Of a DNA stretch of 64,000 nt, positions 33,302-41,811 are shown in pieces (position 1 is the first letter of the stretch; the number at the start of each line of letters is the position of its first letter). The stretch is from the NCBI GenBank assembly GCA_903927345.1, contig CAIYMO010000053.1, forward strand, positions 124,001 through 188,000. The letters run 5' to 3'. This DNA is from an uncultured Armatimonadota bacterium. GTDB lineage: Bacteria; Armatimonadota; Fimbriimonadia; Fimbriimonadales; Fimbriimonadaceae. The notes under the pieces are model-generated. The model searched no databases and was not told where the DNA came from. It saw only the letters and a list, made by a program, of their open reading frames with translations. The translations under genes were made by a program, and so were the position numbers.

Positions 33302-34157
33302 TCTCCTCATCCGCCAGCTCGGTGTAAACCTGCGTGGTGGCAACCGACTCGTGACCCAAAAGCTCTTGCACTGCGCGGAGGTCTGCTCCTCCCTTCAGCA
33401 ATGAAACCGCATAAGAGTGCCGCATCGTATGCGGACCAACATGGCCGACGACTCCCCCCGCCCCAGCCGCAGCTGCGATCACGCCGTAAACGGCTTGCCT
33501 CGACAGAGCAGTACCCCGAGTCGAAACAAACACCAATCCGCTTGGCTTCCTTAAGAGCGCGTTTCGATGCTCACGAAGCCATACTGCGAGCTTATCTTGG
33601 GTTGTCGAAGGAATTGGGATCACCCTCATCTTGCCTCGCTTTCCGGTTACCCGAAGAACGCTGGTTTCCAGGTCAACATCGGAGGTTCTGAGGGCAACCA
33701 CCTCTGACACACGCAGCCCGCAGCCAAACAGAATTTCTAACAGGCACGAGTTTCGGGGTGCCAGTCGAGAGTCAGTTTCCACTCCGCTCAGCACGTCATT
33801 CACCTGCGCAAGTGGCAGAGCTTTCGGCAAGCGCTTCGGCGCTCTAAATCCACCCGTCGAGGGTAAGTCCACCTGAATCGCCACGCCGTTGCGCTTCAGG
33901 AACTTTAACAAGGACCGCAACGCCGACGCCTTCCGTTGGGCTGTTCTGGCTGACTTCTGGGAGCCGAGGAAACGATCCCAGCGGAGCATGATTTCATCCG
34001 TCAACTCCTCCCAAGAAGCTAATCCCTCAAAGCAAACAACCGCCGCTCCAATATCTCGCGTATATGCTTCCAGCGTGTGCGGAGACGCTCCTTTTTCCAC
34101 CTTTAAATGGTCGATAAACCACTCAACTGACTCATTCAGGGGGTTTTGCGCTTCCAA
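33264..34157 (-). CDS. Tyrosine recombinase, XerD-like
   Basis: 297 aa if it starts at the TTG at 34157; the frame is open further upstream but inside the glycosyltransferase gene. The SAM-like N-terminal domain (about 8-90) precedes the catalytic domain. The active residues are R149 (GLRVSEV), K173 (GKRGKMR), H243 and R246 (HTMRHS), H269 (LLGHESVATTQ) and Y278 (VYTEL). The length and motifs suit a chromosome dimer resolvase of the XerC/D group; no attachment sites or cargo suggest a mobile element. The last 38 nt overlap the convergent P-loop gene. Confidence 0.88.
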   Translation of the reverse strand: MEAQNPLNESVEWFIDHLKVEKGASPHTLEAYTRDIGAAVVCFEGLASWEELTDEIMLRWDRFLGSQKSARTAQRKASALRSLLKFLKRNGVAIQVDLPSTGGFRAPKRLPKALPLAQVNDVLSGVETDSRLAPRNSCLLEILFGCGLRVSEVVALRTSDVDLETSVLRVTGKRGKMRVIPIPSTTQDKLAVWLREHRNALLRKPSGLVFVSTRGTALSRQAVYGVIAAAAGAGGVVGHVGPHTMRHSYAVSLLKGGADLRAVQELLGHESVATTQVYTELADEEIKSRYLAAHPRG

Positions 34158-35827
34158 ATGGTTACCCTCGGATGGATGTACTCCATGTCTTCGACCATGA
34201 GCCGATGCCCAATTCCATCGTCCCAACCCCCCGGAACGATCTCATAGGTCTTACCAAGTTCGTCGACAAACTCAAGGTAACGAGACGCGAACAGCTTCTC
34301 AACGTCGCTTCCCTGTTTGCTGTCGGCAATCCGCTGAACCGCCGCGTATTCAAATGAAGAAAACGTGATGTACTCAGGCTTGAGTTCAGTGATCAACCGC
34401 TGATCCCAGTCGTAACGCTCCGCCGGATTCTCGGGCATATACCGCACAACTTTCGGAGACGTCCAACCAGACCAAAGCTCCAGCAGCCGCTTCGGACCAA
34501 ACATCCGGGTCATCGGCATTTCCGGATGAACGGTCGCCGACCAGAACCAAGGATCACTTACAAGTCCAACTTCCGACTTGTCCTTTAGATATCGCCCCGC
34601 GAGATCTCGAGGGTCAGCCGCAAGCATCTGGACTGTCATTGTTCCCGAAGAAACAAACCCCGATTTGTCCAATCCACCACATACGGCAAGCCCCAATACG
34701 ATGCCGACCTTTCGACCAATCTCCGATTTGGCTCGCATGAGATCAACCACGTATCCAACCCCAAGCGCGAGTGCCGGAATCGTCGGCAGGATGTACCGCA
34801 TGAACTTGATCTGACCTCCTGACACGGCCGCATAAAGAAGAACAAAGTAGACGGCAATAACAACCACCTGCGCCGACTTCAGCAACGAACCGCGAACCAA
34901 CGCGTAAAGTCCTGCCAAAAGACCAATCAAGCTAAAGCCCTGCCACAAATTGCCGAGGTGGAACAGGAACGCCGGCGCGGTCTGGGCAAACACAATTCCA
35001 TGCCCTTCCTTGCTGTGATTAAGCTCAAAAGTGAAGTCACGGACGAAAGCCTCCCGGTCGAGCAGTGCTCCTGGAGTTGTGACCAAGAACGCACCCACGC
35101 AAGCAAGAATCGCTAAACCTAAGTTCGACCAGCCCAGTTTCTGAGCTCCTTCCCCCTCCACACCCGCCTTCGCGCGCAACAGAATGGCGGGAATCAGAGC
35201 CATCACTGCAACAAATCCGACGTACTTCGTGCCCGCACTCAGTCCGGCAAAGACTCCCGCCCAAAGCGCCGCCCGGCGAAGAGGTTCCGACGCATCGAGC
35301 GCCCGAATACACCAATACAAGCTCGCGACGACAAACATCGTCGCCATCGCATCAACAGTTTGGAATCGTGAGTGCACCACCAGCGCCGGTGCGACAAGGC
35401 ATGCAACAGCGGCAAACGTTGCACCCACCGATGTCAAAAACCGACGACCAATCGCAAACACTAAACCGCATGTGATCGCCCCGAAAAGGCAGTTAAACAC
35501 CCGGGCGACGAGGTGAACAGCCGCCATTCCCCCCGGAGTAAGCTGGCCCTGAGCGTCAAAACCGTTTGCATACACTCCAACCACGTCAGAGAGGAATCGA
35601 AGAAAGGTGAAGTAGAGGGTGCCGTAGTTATAAATCCCCGGCGTGAACTTCAACTGCCCCGGAATGATTTGCCGAGCAAAGATCAGGTTCACTTGCTCAT
35701 CAGGGTGAAGCGAAATCGCCCGAATATCATTCGGCAATCCCCAACCAACCCCAATCAGCCGGTAGGCAAATGCCAACACAACGATCAGCAAAATCGGATC
35801 CTTCCAGTTGATCTTCAGCTTATTCAC
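34136..35827 (-). CDS. GT-C membrane glycosyltransferase (PMT_2/GT39-like)
   Basis: 563 aa starting with GTG. About ten membrane helices fill 10-400, and a soluble outside domain forms the last 150 residues. The acidic catalytic pair D43-E44 lies in SLHPDEQ in the first loop, as in GT-C enzymes that take a lipid-linked sugar donor. The substrate may be lipid A, a protein or a polymer; not determined. Its first bases overlap the preceding decayed HD-GYP gene by 8 nt, and the XerD-like gene overlaps its end. A lipid carrier route is inferred from the family. Confidence 0.85.
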   Translation of the reverse strand: MNKLKINWKDPILLIVVLAFAYRLIGVGWGLPNDIRAISLHPDEQVNLIFARQIIPGQLKFTPGIYNYGTLYFTFLRFLSDVVGVYANGFDAQGQLTPGGMAAVHLVARVFNCLFGAITCGLVFAIGRRFLTSVGATFAAVACLVAPALVVHSRFQTVDAMATMFVVASLYWCIRALDASEPLRRAALWAGVFAGLSAGTKYVGFVAVMALIPAILLRAKAGVEGEGAQKLGWSNLGLAILACVGAFLVTTPGALLDREAFVRDFTFELNHSKEGHGIVFAQTAPAFLFHLGNLWQGFSLIGLLAGLYALVRGSLLKSAQVVVIAVYFVLLYAAVSGGQIKFMRYILPTIPALALGVGYVVDLMRAKSEIGRKVGIVLGLAVCGGLDKSGFVSSGTMTVQMLAADPRDLAGRYLKDKSEVGLVSDPWFWSATVHPEMPMTRMFGPKRLLELWSGWTSPKVVRYMPENPAERYDWDQRLITELKPEYITFSSFEYAAVQRIADSKQGSDVEKLFASRYLEFVDELGKTYEIVPGGWDDGIGHRLMVEDMEYIHPRVTIWKRKTP

Positions 35828-36419
35828 TCTTAGAAACTACCTCTCTGATAGCAGTTACGACTGCCGGATCGTAGTGGAATCCCGACTGACGATCAAGAGC
35901 CACCAATGCACGATCAGTCCCAACGTGCCGAATCAATTGAAGATAGTCGGAACATGCCGAAATCACCCGACTTTCGACGGGCGCACTCGGATCCGACTCG
36001 TACCGCGAATGGTGATGACGAACAATCGGCGCATATTCAGCCAGCAAACGATTTGCCCGGAGCATCACCGCTCCACTTGCAGCGTGACGCTCAAAAGTAG
36101 CCTGCTCTTCTGGGCTCCATTCAAGGTCTTTCCGTAGCAACTGACTCGGAACTCCACAAAGTCCCAGGTCGCAAACGTTCGAAGCAATCCTAACCCGTTC
36201 CTTCTGCCGAGAAGTCAACGCGAGCTGCTCGGCAACACCCGCAACAAGCTTTTCAAGGCTGTCGACCGTGCCCGCCAAGAACGGAGATCGATGCTCCACC
36301 GCAACTCCGATTCCCCGCGCAAGCTTCCTCTGACGCGCAACCCGAAGAACCGGTAAGTGCCAAAAGGCAAACCCAACGATTAAGATACAGAAGGAAATCG
36401 TGACGACCCAGGTGATCAC
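35820..36419 (-). CDS. Membrane-anchored degenerate HD-GYP protein
   Basis: 199 aa with one N-terminal membrane helix (about 3-25). It aligns with the intact HD-GYP neighbour: HDIGKLAV becomes CDLGLCGV (H to C83, K to L; D84 kept), RHHHERMDGRGYP becomes RHHHSRYESDPSAP (RHHH at 134-137 kept, GYP lost), and the first His of the domain is missing. Some metal ligands remain (H112 and the RHHH group), but c-di-GMP hydrolysis is unlikely. It may act as a partner or regulator of the intact enzyme. It overlaps that gene by 4 nt (ATGA) and the next one by 8 nt. Confidence 0.75.
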   Translation of the reverse strand: MITWVVTISFCILIVGFAFWHLPVLRVARQRKLARGIGVAVEHRSPFLAGTVDSLEKLVAGVAEQLALTSRQKERVRIASNVCDLGLCGVPSQLLRKDLEWSPEEQATFERHAASGAVMLRANRLLAEYAPIVRHHHSRYESDPSAPVESRVISACSDYLQLIRHVGTDRALVALDRQSGFHYDPAVVTAIREVVSKSE

Positions 36420-37621
36420 AGCGCCCCTCCTTTGCCGTGCTTCAAAACCGCCTCAAACGCCTTAACGACGCGTCCATCAAACTGCGAACCCGAGCACCGG
36501 CGCAACTCTTCAAGCGCCTTTTCCGAGGTAACTGGATCACGGTAAAGCCTTCGGTGGCCATCCGCGCTCGTACCCGTCATCGCATCATAAGCATCTAAAA
36601 CGGCAATCAAACGACTCTCCAGCGGAATTTCGCTCTTCGGAAGATTGTCAGGATAGCCACGTCCATCCATGCGCTCATGATGATGTCGTATCCACTTAGC
36701 CAGTGGTTTATGCTCAAGCACCTCGGCGATGATCATCTCACCAATCCCTGGGTGGGTCTTGATCACTGCGAACTCCTCATCGGTCAACTTCGAAGGCTTC
36801 TCAAGAATCCGCTCATCCACCGCAAGCTTTCCGATGTCATGTAAAAGCGCAGCATGCACGACCTCATCCAACCGCCATTCCGGAATCCCCAGCCGTCGCC
36901 CCGTTTCCCGCGCAAGATATCCCACTCGTCGAGAATGACCACCGGTATACGGATGCGCGTAACCAAGCAGACTGCTCAGCCCAACAAGCCCCGCCGAAAA
37001 CTCCTCACCCGCCAGCAGATACGCCCGCATCACGCCGAGCCATACCGAGGCAAGCAATACGAACTGGATGCAACCTTCCCCAAAAGTCTGAGCCGCGCTC
37101 ATCAACCAAGCAGAAATCAGGCTGACTACGCTTCCCGCCAACCAAGCCGGCAACCCGCTCATCGCTCCAACATCGAGCGGTAGCCCAGAAAGACGTGAGA
37201 TCAACATCGACGCCCCCATCCGTACAACTAGGTACGGCACAACGCTCATCCAGCCAAGGTAGGGCACGAGCAGAAAAGCCATTGCCATCCCAAAGCACTC
37301 ACCAAAAAAGAGGGCAAGAAGGCGCCTTAACCCATGGCGAGTCGCAAGCGGCATCAACAGAAGCGACCCTAGCAGCATCACCGGCAAAAGAGTAGGAGTG
37401 GTAAGCGTCGCCGTAATCGCTAAAGGAACGTGGATGACGAAGTTACGCGAACTCAATCTTCCTTGAGCAAACACGGTGATTCCGAACAGCGCTGAAAGAA
37501 TCGCGCCATGGGCACCGCTCAGTTCGCTGCCAACAAGCGCCATCAAACCAATAACGCCGATGCTGAGTACGAGCTCAAGTGCGCTATCGTCGTGGGCCCG
37601 AGACTGAATCTGTTGACGCAT
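36416..37621 (-). CDS. Membrane HD-GYP domain phosphodiesterase
   Basis: 401 aa. Seven or so membrane helices (about 15-210) lead to an HD-GYP domain (about 220-395). The key residues are all present: the opening TGGHSRRV, H261-D262 (HDIGK), H290 (KTHPG) and HHHERMDGRGYP at 313-324. HD-GYP domains cleave cyclic di-GMP (sometimes cGAMP), usually lowering signal levels and promoting motility. The membrane part resembles a sensor of unknown input. A 16-bp perfect palindrome lies immediately before its start codon. A decayed copy of the domain follows in the same operon. Confidence 0.92.
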   Translation of the reverse strand: MRQQIQSRAHDDSALELVLSIGVIGLMALVGSELSGAHGAILSALFGITVFAQGRLSSRNFVIHVPLAITATLTTPTLLPVMLLGSLLLMPLATRHGLRRLLALFFGECFGMAMAFLLVPYLGWMSVVPYLVVRMGASMLISRLSGLPLDVGAMSGLPAWLAGSVVSLISAWLMSAAQTFGEGCIQFVLLASVWLGVMRAYLLAGEEFSAGLVGLSSLLGYAHPYTGGHSRRVGYLARETGRRLGIPEWRLDEVVHAALLHDIGKLAVDERILEKPSKLTDEEFAVIKTHPGIGEMIIAEVLEHKPLAKWIRHHHERMDGRGYPDNLPKSEIPLESRLIAVLDAYDAMTGTSADGHRRLYRDPVTSEKALEELRRCSGSQFDGRVVKAFEAVLKHGKGGAL

Positions 37622-37637
37622 GAATCCTGTAGGATTC
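37622..37637. promoter_or_regulatory. 16-bp perfect palindrome at the HD-GYP start
   Basis: GAATCCTGTAGGATTC, arms GAATCCT and AGGATTC, immediately before the ATG at 37621. It includes the AGGA that would act as Shine-Dalgarno, so a protein bound to DNA or an RNA hairpin here could block expression. A TAGAAT hexamer overlaps its far side. Confidence 0.6.
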
Positions 37638-37657
37638 TAGACGATTCTCAACGGTCT

Positions 37658-38722
37658 TTAGCCGCCGCCTTTCTTTCCGCCCTTGGTGGGAGGCTTTTGG
37701 GCAGGCTTGGTTGCCGGTGGCGTCGCGCCAGGTAGTTTCCAGCTTTCGAGCTTCACCAGAGTGCGACCTCGGAACCGGTCCTCTAGCAACGGCTGAGAAA
37801 CTCCTTTGACCTCAATTGCAAAACTCCCCGAACTTTCGGCGGCAGCCTTAACCAAGTGCATTGTCTTCAGATCAAGGTCGTACTTAACCTTAGCCTCAAA
37901 CTTAAGAGGAACCGTCTTAAGCATCGAACCGGCCTTCGACGAACCCGTTAGCTGACGAGCGAACTCGGCCATGTCGGTATCCAACTTCACGACAGCTTCG
38001 ATCCGGTGAATGTCCTTCCCTTCCGTACTCTTGGTCACACCCTTATAAGTGTAGGTGTAGTCCAATCGTTGGACGCCCATCTTCTCACCCTGCCCCTTAA
38101 GCTTCTGTGGGGTAGCAGACACAGTTCGCTGCCAGGTGTCACCAACTTTGACTTCCTCAAACGGCATTCGAGGAGAAATATCAAGCGAAGTGTCAAATCC
38201 GCCAATGAAGAACGCAAGTCGCTGAACTTCGCCAACAAACGAGAACAAGAGACCGACTGCGGTTCCGTCGGCGGCAGACCCTTGAACTCCACGCGCCCGG
38301 AGCCACTTAAGTCCATCATCCTTCTTCGGTGCGTCTGGCTTCTTCGGAGTCAGATCCTTGAGCGAAAGGACCTCGTTGACCGGACTGATGTCCATCTGGA
38401 TCTTCCAATCCAGCTTTTCGGTGGTGGTTTTCGCGGCCGATTCACCGGTATCGCCCATTGTAATTGCCATCGAGGGTCGGAGGTACATGACTTCGGCGAT
38501 TCCATCAGCCTTAACCTTCTGGACGTCGAGGGTGTGCCGGTACGAATACGACTCGTCGTGAGGAATAAAAGTCTGGAGCTCACCGCTCCGCTGCTCATCA
38601 GTGATCTCGGCTTTGGTTAAGTAAACAAGCTTCTCTCCGGCAACAAACTTACGACCGAGTTCGATCGCCGTATCTTGCCTGCCGGAAGAAGCCAAAAGAA
38701 GCGCAATAATGCTGAGAGCCAT
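37658..38722 (-). CDS. Secreted protein of unknown function
   Basis: 354 aa. A short hydrophobic leader (about 1-15) is followed by a beta-rich domain with repeated antiparallel-strand patterns (YSYRHTLDVQKVKADGIAEV, TYTYKGVTKSTEGKDIHRIEAVVKL, FEAKVKYDLDLKTMHLVKAAAES), somewhat like LolA or lipocalin-type beta-sheet proteins. The C-terminus is Pro/Lys-rich and ends GGKKGGG. I do not recognise the family. It starts 10 nt after the acyl-CoA dehydrogenase stop and is likely co-transcribed. Confidence 0.6.
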   Translation of the reverse strand: MALSIIALLLASSGRQDTAIELGRKFVAGEKLVYLTKAEITDEQRSGELQTFIPHDESYSYRHTLDVQKVKADGIAEVMYLRPSMAITMGDTGESAAKTTTEKLDWKIQMDISPVNEVLSLKDLTPKKPDAPKKDDGLKWLRARGVQGSAADGTAVGLLFSFVGEVQRLAFFIGGFDTSLDISPRMPFEEVKVGDTWQRTVSATPQKLKGQGEKMGVQRLDYTYTYKGVTKSTEGKDIHRIEAVVKLDTDMAEFARQLTGSSKAGSMLKTVPLKFEAKVKYDLDLKTMHLVKAAAESSGSFAIEVKGVSQPLLEDRFRGRTLVKLESWKLPGATPPATKPAQKPPTKGGKKGGG

Positions 38723-38732
38723 GCTTACATTA

Positions 38733-39848
38733 TTACTTCAACACTTGCTTTGCGATGACAAGTCGTTGAATTTCTGAGCATCCTTCACCAATTTCGGTCA
38801 GCTTCGCATCACGCCAAAGCTTCTCGACCAGAAACTCTCGAGTCATTCCGCGTCCACCATGCACTTGAATTGCCCGGTTGGTCACTCGGTTTGCGGTCTC
38901 CGAAGCGTAGAGCTTCGCGAATGAGCTCTCAAGCACCACGTGGAATCCTCGATCCATATAGGTAGCGCCCTTGTGAAGTAGCAACCGAGCAGCTTCGACT
39001 TCCATTGCTGAATCCGCAATCATGTTCTGGACAGACTGCATGTCGCACAGCCGGCGATTAAACTGCTCCCGCCCCTTCGAGTACTCAAGCATCAGCTCGT
39101 ATGCCTTCTCAGCAATACCAACCGCCATTCCGGCGATGCCGAGGCGACCCCGATACAATAGACCAATTGCCTGCTCAAACGTACAAGGCGTGTGCCAGCC
39201 AATTGCATCATTGAGTGCGAACTGAACTGTATTTGAGGCAGAAACGCCAACGGTGTGAATGCGCTTCTCAAGCTTAAATCCGGGCTGATTGGTTTCCATG
39301 AGAAACGCCGAAAGCTCCGTCTCGCTTGTGCGGGCAATAAGGACGATCAGGTCAGCCTTACCGCCGTTCGTGATGAACATTTTGCGACCGTTGATCTTGT
39401 ATTTGCCCGCCTCATCAGTCGGCTCGGCTTTGGTGCGAACACGTCGAGCGTCAGAACCAGCATCAGGCTCGGTAAGACCCCAGGCCAGCTTGATCTCTCC
39501 CTTAAGAATTCCTGGCAGGTACTTCTCGCACTGCTCCGGAGTTGCAAAGTGATCGAAGTGAGCAACGCAGAGAGCGTTTACGGCTGCAACGTTCATCGAC
39601 AGCGCAGGATCACCCTTTGCCAGCTCTCGGCAGGCCTCAACATATGCCATCGTTGAGCAACCGATGCCCCCCTTCTCCTTAGGTAAGGTCATGCCGAGGA
39701 GACCGATCGCCCCCATCTTGGTCCAAATATCGTCTGGAAAAGCCGTAGCCTCTTCCCAGGCTCGTGTGTTCGGCAGAACTTCTTCCGCAACGAACTTCTT
39801 GACGGTTTCAATAAATGCCAATTCTTCGGATTCTAGGTTCAAAAACAT
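38733..39848 (-). CDS. Acyl-CoA dehydrogenase
   Basis: 371 aa FAD enzyme, the normal length. It oxidises acyl-CoA to enoyl-CoA in fatty or branched acid breakdown. Seen: AWGLTEPDAGSD (FAD and substrate contact), ITNGGKADLIVLIA, VHGGRGMTREFLVEKLWRDAK, and the catalytic Glu in IGEGCSEIQRLVIAKQ near the C-terminus. The chain-length preference cannot be read from sequence. GAGGA lies upstream of the ATG. It faces the ArsR-B12 regulator across a 164-nt divergent spacer, so the regulator may control it; that is inference. Confidence 0.94.
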   Translation of the reverse strand: MFLNLESEELAFIETVKKFVAEEVLPNTRAWEEATAFPDDIWTKMGAIGLLGMTLPKEKGGIGCSTMAYVEACRELAKGDPALSMNVAAVNALCVAHFDHFATPEQCEKYLPGILKGEIKLAWGLTEPDAGSDARRVRTKAEPTDEAGKYKINGRKMFITNGGKADLIVLIARTSETELSAFLMETNQPGFKLEKRIHTVGVSASNTVQFALNDAIGWHTPCTFEQAIGLLYRGRLGIAGMAVGIAEKAYELMLEYSKGREQFNRRLCDMQSVQNMIADSAMEVEAARLLLHKGATYMDRGFHVVLESSFAKLYASETANRVTNRAIQVHGGRGMTREFLVEKLWRDAKLTEIGEGCSEIQRLVIAKQVLK

Positions 39849-39952
39849 CGTTCTGTAAGTCCTCTTTGATCTACGTTGCGAGCCACCGCGTCGTGAGCAA
39901 GCACCTTATTGTGACGTATGCGCCAGACACCCTGCCAGAAGATTGCAATCGT

Positions 39953-39979
39953 TTGACTTGATTCTTGCGAATATATCAT
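39953..39979 (+). promoter_or_regulatory. Possible promoter of the B12-binding regulator
   Basis: TTGACT (39953-39958), 15-nt spacer, TATCAT (39974-39979). Spacing is short, and a TATAGT hexamer (39992-39997) is an alternative -10. The inverted repeat just downstream would let a repressor block it. Confidence 0.35.
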
Positions 39980-39993
39980 CTCGCACTGATGTA

Positions 39994-40009
39994 TAGTCAT
40001 ATACGACTA
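39994..40009. promoter_or_regulatory. Inverted repeat before the ArsR-B12 regulator
   Basis: TAGTC-ATATAC-GACTA, a 5-bp inverted repeat with an AT-rich 6-nt centre, ending 3 nt before the ATG at 40013. The size and position suit an ArsR-type homodimer site and imply autoregulation. The site is inferred; no other copy was found near the acyl-CoA dehydrogenase start. Confidence 0.55.
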
Positions 40010-40012
40010 CGG

Positions 40013-40933
40013 ATGAATATATTTGAAGAAATCTCGGAGCAGTCCCGGCGGGCAATTCTCCTGCAGCTGATGGACGGCTCGCGAAGTGTTAATGAAATCG
40101 TGGAAGCCACTGGGCTACGCCAACCCAACGTGAGCAACCACCTAGCTCGACTCAGGTCGAAAGGCATTGTCAGTTCAAGCCGAGTCGGACGCCACATCTA
40201 CTACTCGATCTCCAAAGCCGAAGTTGAAGACGCCCTCAATGCGATCATCAGATCCTCAGAGGACGAGCCTTCTGTTGTCGACCTTTCTGAGCTGGTGATT
40301 CCCTATGCCCGAGCAGCATGCCGCGGCGACGAACGAGAATGTAGTCGCATCATCGACCAAGCGGTTCGCACCCACCGGTGCATGATCGCTCTCTACGCAG
40401 ATCTCTTGGGTGCGGCGATGTCGACGATTGGCTCATGGTATCTCGCAGGAGCAATTGATGAAGCTCAAGAGCACATGACGAGCGCGATCACCGAGCGCCA
40501 AATGGGGCGAATCATGAGCTATCTCGGCACCCCAACGCCAAGCGAAAACGTGGCGGTCATCGGATCAGCACCCCAAAACCACCACACCATAGGGATGAGG
40601 ATGCTGGCAGACTACTTAACCACCCAGAAATGGAACGTGCGGTTCTTGGGAGCTGACGTTCCGGTACCCAGCTTCCGAAGAGAGGTTGCCGATTCACGAC
40701 CAGACCTAGTGCTCATCTCTTGTTCACACAACGAAGGCGTTGAATGGACAGGCCGCCTCATTCGAGAGATTGCATCTCTTCGTGGCAATGCACAGACGCC
40801 AACAATCGTGGTCGGCGGCGGAATCGTGAACCAAGAAGCTGATCGCTTCCTTGCCGATGGGGCCGACTTCCTCGCCACTTCGCTCGAACAGTTCGCAACT
40901 TACCTCCTCCCCCAAGTTACGGCACCCAACTAG
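40013..40933 (+). CDS. ArsR-type HTH fused to a CarH-like B12-binding domain
   Basis: 306 aa from the ATG at 40013; the frame is open upstream but the ATG gives a clean ArsR start. A winged helix (about 1-75) includes ATGLRQPNVSNHLARLRSKGIV and SRVGRHIYYSI. A four-helix B12-cap domain (about 95-170) has W142 and E153-H154, matching the W...EH light-sensing motif of CarH with one extra residue between. The Rossmann B12 domain (about 178-300) has N189-x-H191-x-x-G194, the DxHxxG box with Asp replaced by Asn; H191 is the expected lower cobalt ligand. CarH normally uses a MerR-type HTH. A cobalamin-dependent, perhaps light-responsive, repressor is inferred. Confidence 0.8.
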   Translation: MNIFEEISEQSRRAILLQLMDGSRSVNEIVEATGLRQPNVSNHLARLRSKGIVSSSRVGRHIYYSISKAEVEDALNAIIRSSEDEPSVVDLSELVIPYARAACRGDERECSRIIDQAVRTHRCMIALYADLLGAAMSTIGSWYLAGAIDEAQEHMTSAITERQMGRIMSYLGTPTPSENVAVIGSAPQNHHTIGMRMLADYLTTQKWNVRFLGADVPVPSFRREVADSRPDLVLISCSHNEGVEWTGRLIREIASLRGNAQTPTIVVGGGIVNQEADRFLADGADFLATSLEQFATYLLPQVTAPN

Positions 40934-41241
40934 CGAATATTGGGGTGCAGGAGCTCCCAAACAAGCCGAGTAATCAGCCATAGCGCCGCGACACACGCTG
41001 GGCGCTGCTTGGGTTGCTTCACCATGATCCCAAACCAGCAACCTGCCGCAACGCTTAGCCCAAAGCTAATAAGCAAGTCCGCGCTCTCCCAGTCGTACCC
41101 GTGCATACGCCTGAACGCAATTGCAAGCACCCACCGAACTGCGTAGCTGCTTATCCAAAGCGTGTACCCCACCTCCCCCTGCCACCCATCAGAAGGCTCT
41201 GGCCCAAAACTGCTTTTCAACTCGCGCTCAATCCAAGACAC
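40930..41241 (-). CDS. Small membrane protein, unknown
   Basis: 103 aa starting with GTG at 41241. Two or three hydrophobic helices (TLWISSYAVRWVLAIAF, LLISFGLSVAAGCWFGIMV, CVAALWLITRLVWELL) and a Trp-rich N-terminus. I do not recognise it. Its TAG stop shares the palindrome CTAG with the regulator gene, the second such pair in the window. It is divergent from DinB, with the starts 34 nt apart. Confidence 0.55.
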   Translation of the reverse strand: MSWIERELKSSFGPEPSDGWQGEVGYTLWISSYAVRWVLAIAFRRMHGYDWESADLLISFGLSVAAGCWFGIMVKQPKQRPACVAALWLITRLVWELLHPNIR

Positions 41242-41275
41242 ATTTGCCGAAACGAATTCCGATAAACTCCGTTCA

Positions 41276-41719
41276 ATGCGCGACCACCTTCTGGAACTGT
41301 TTGATTACGACCTCTGGGCAAACTCCCTCTGGATCGAGTACCTCGAAGGACGTCCGTCGTCCACCGCAGAGCTTGAGCAAATGGCGCACCTTCTCGGATC
41401 CCAATGGATGTGGGTGACCCGCGTCGGAGGAACCTCGCCAACTGATTTCAAACTCCCCGAGCCCACCCTCGACACCCTCAAAACTCTAAACTGGCAGTGG
41501 ACCGAGGTCATCAAAACCCAGAGCGTCTCAACCTCAATCAGTTACCGAAGAACAACCGGTGAAGAGCAAACTCTGACGATCCAACAAATCGCCTCCCACG
41601 TGATCAATCACGGCAGCTACCACCGAGGAGTTCTCCGGGGAATCGCACTCGGCGAAAATCGTTGGGATTTCCCCGATACAGATCTCGCGGTCTATTTCAA
41701 TAACAAAGAAATCCGGTAA
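41276..41719 (+). CDS. DinB family metal-binding protein
   Basis: 147 aa from the ATG at 41276. DinB four-helix bundle: FDYDLWANSLWIEYL in helix 1, MAHLLGSQWMW giving the first His ligand, and VINHGSYHRGVLRGI giving the paired His ligands. DinB/YfiT-like proteins bind a metal and often use bacillithiol or mycothiol as thiol cofactor; the activity here is unknown. A TAAACT hexamer is exactly 7 nt before the ATG. The frame is open upstream but the ATG matches the family start. Confidence 0.88.
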   Translation: MRDHLLELFDYDLWANSLWIEYLEGRPSSTAELEQMAHLLGSQWMWVTRVGGTSPTDFKLPEPTLDTLKTLNWQWTEVIKTQSVSTSISYRRTTGEEQTLTIQQIASHVINHGSYHRGVLRGIALGENRWDFPDTDLAVYFNNKEIR

Positions 41720-41811
41720 CTGCAACCCTAGGCATTTGTCCTCAGTAAGTGATATTGTGGATGCAAGGATGACATTGGTCAGCGCCGATCAGCAGGCCCT
41801 TGCACTTAACT

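Noticed and set aside
33264-34157. XerD-like gene as integrase of a mobile element
   Set aside because: No attachment repeats, tRNA target, cargo or compositional shift nearby; length and motifs fit a housekeeping recombinase.
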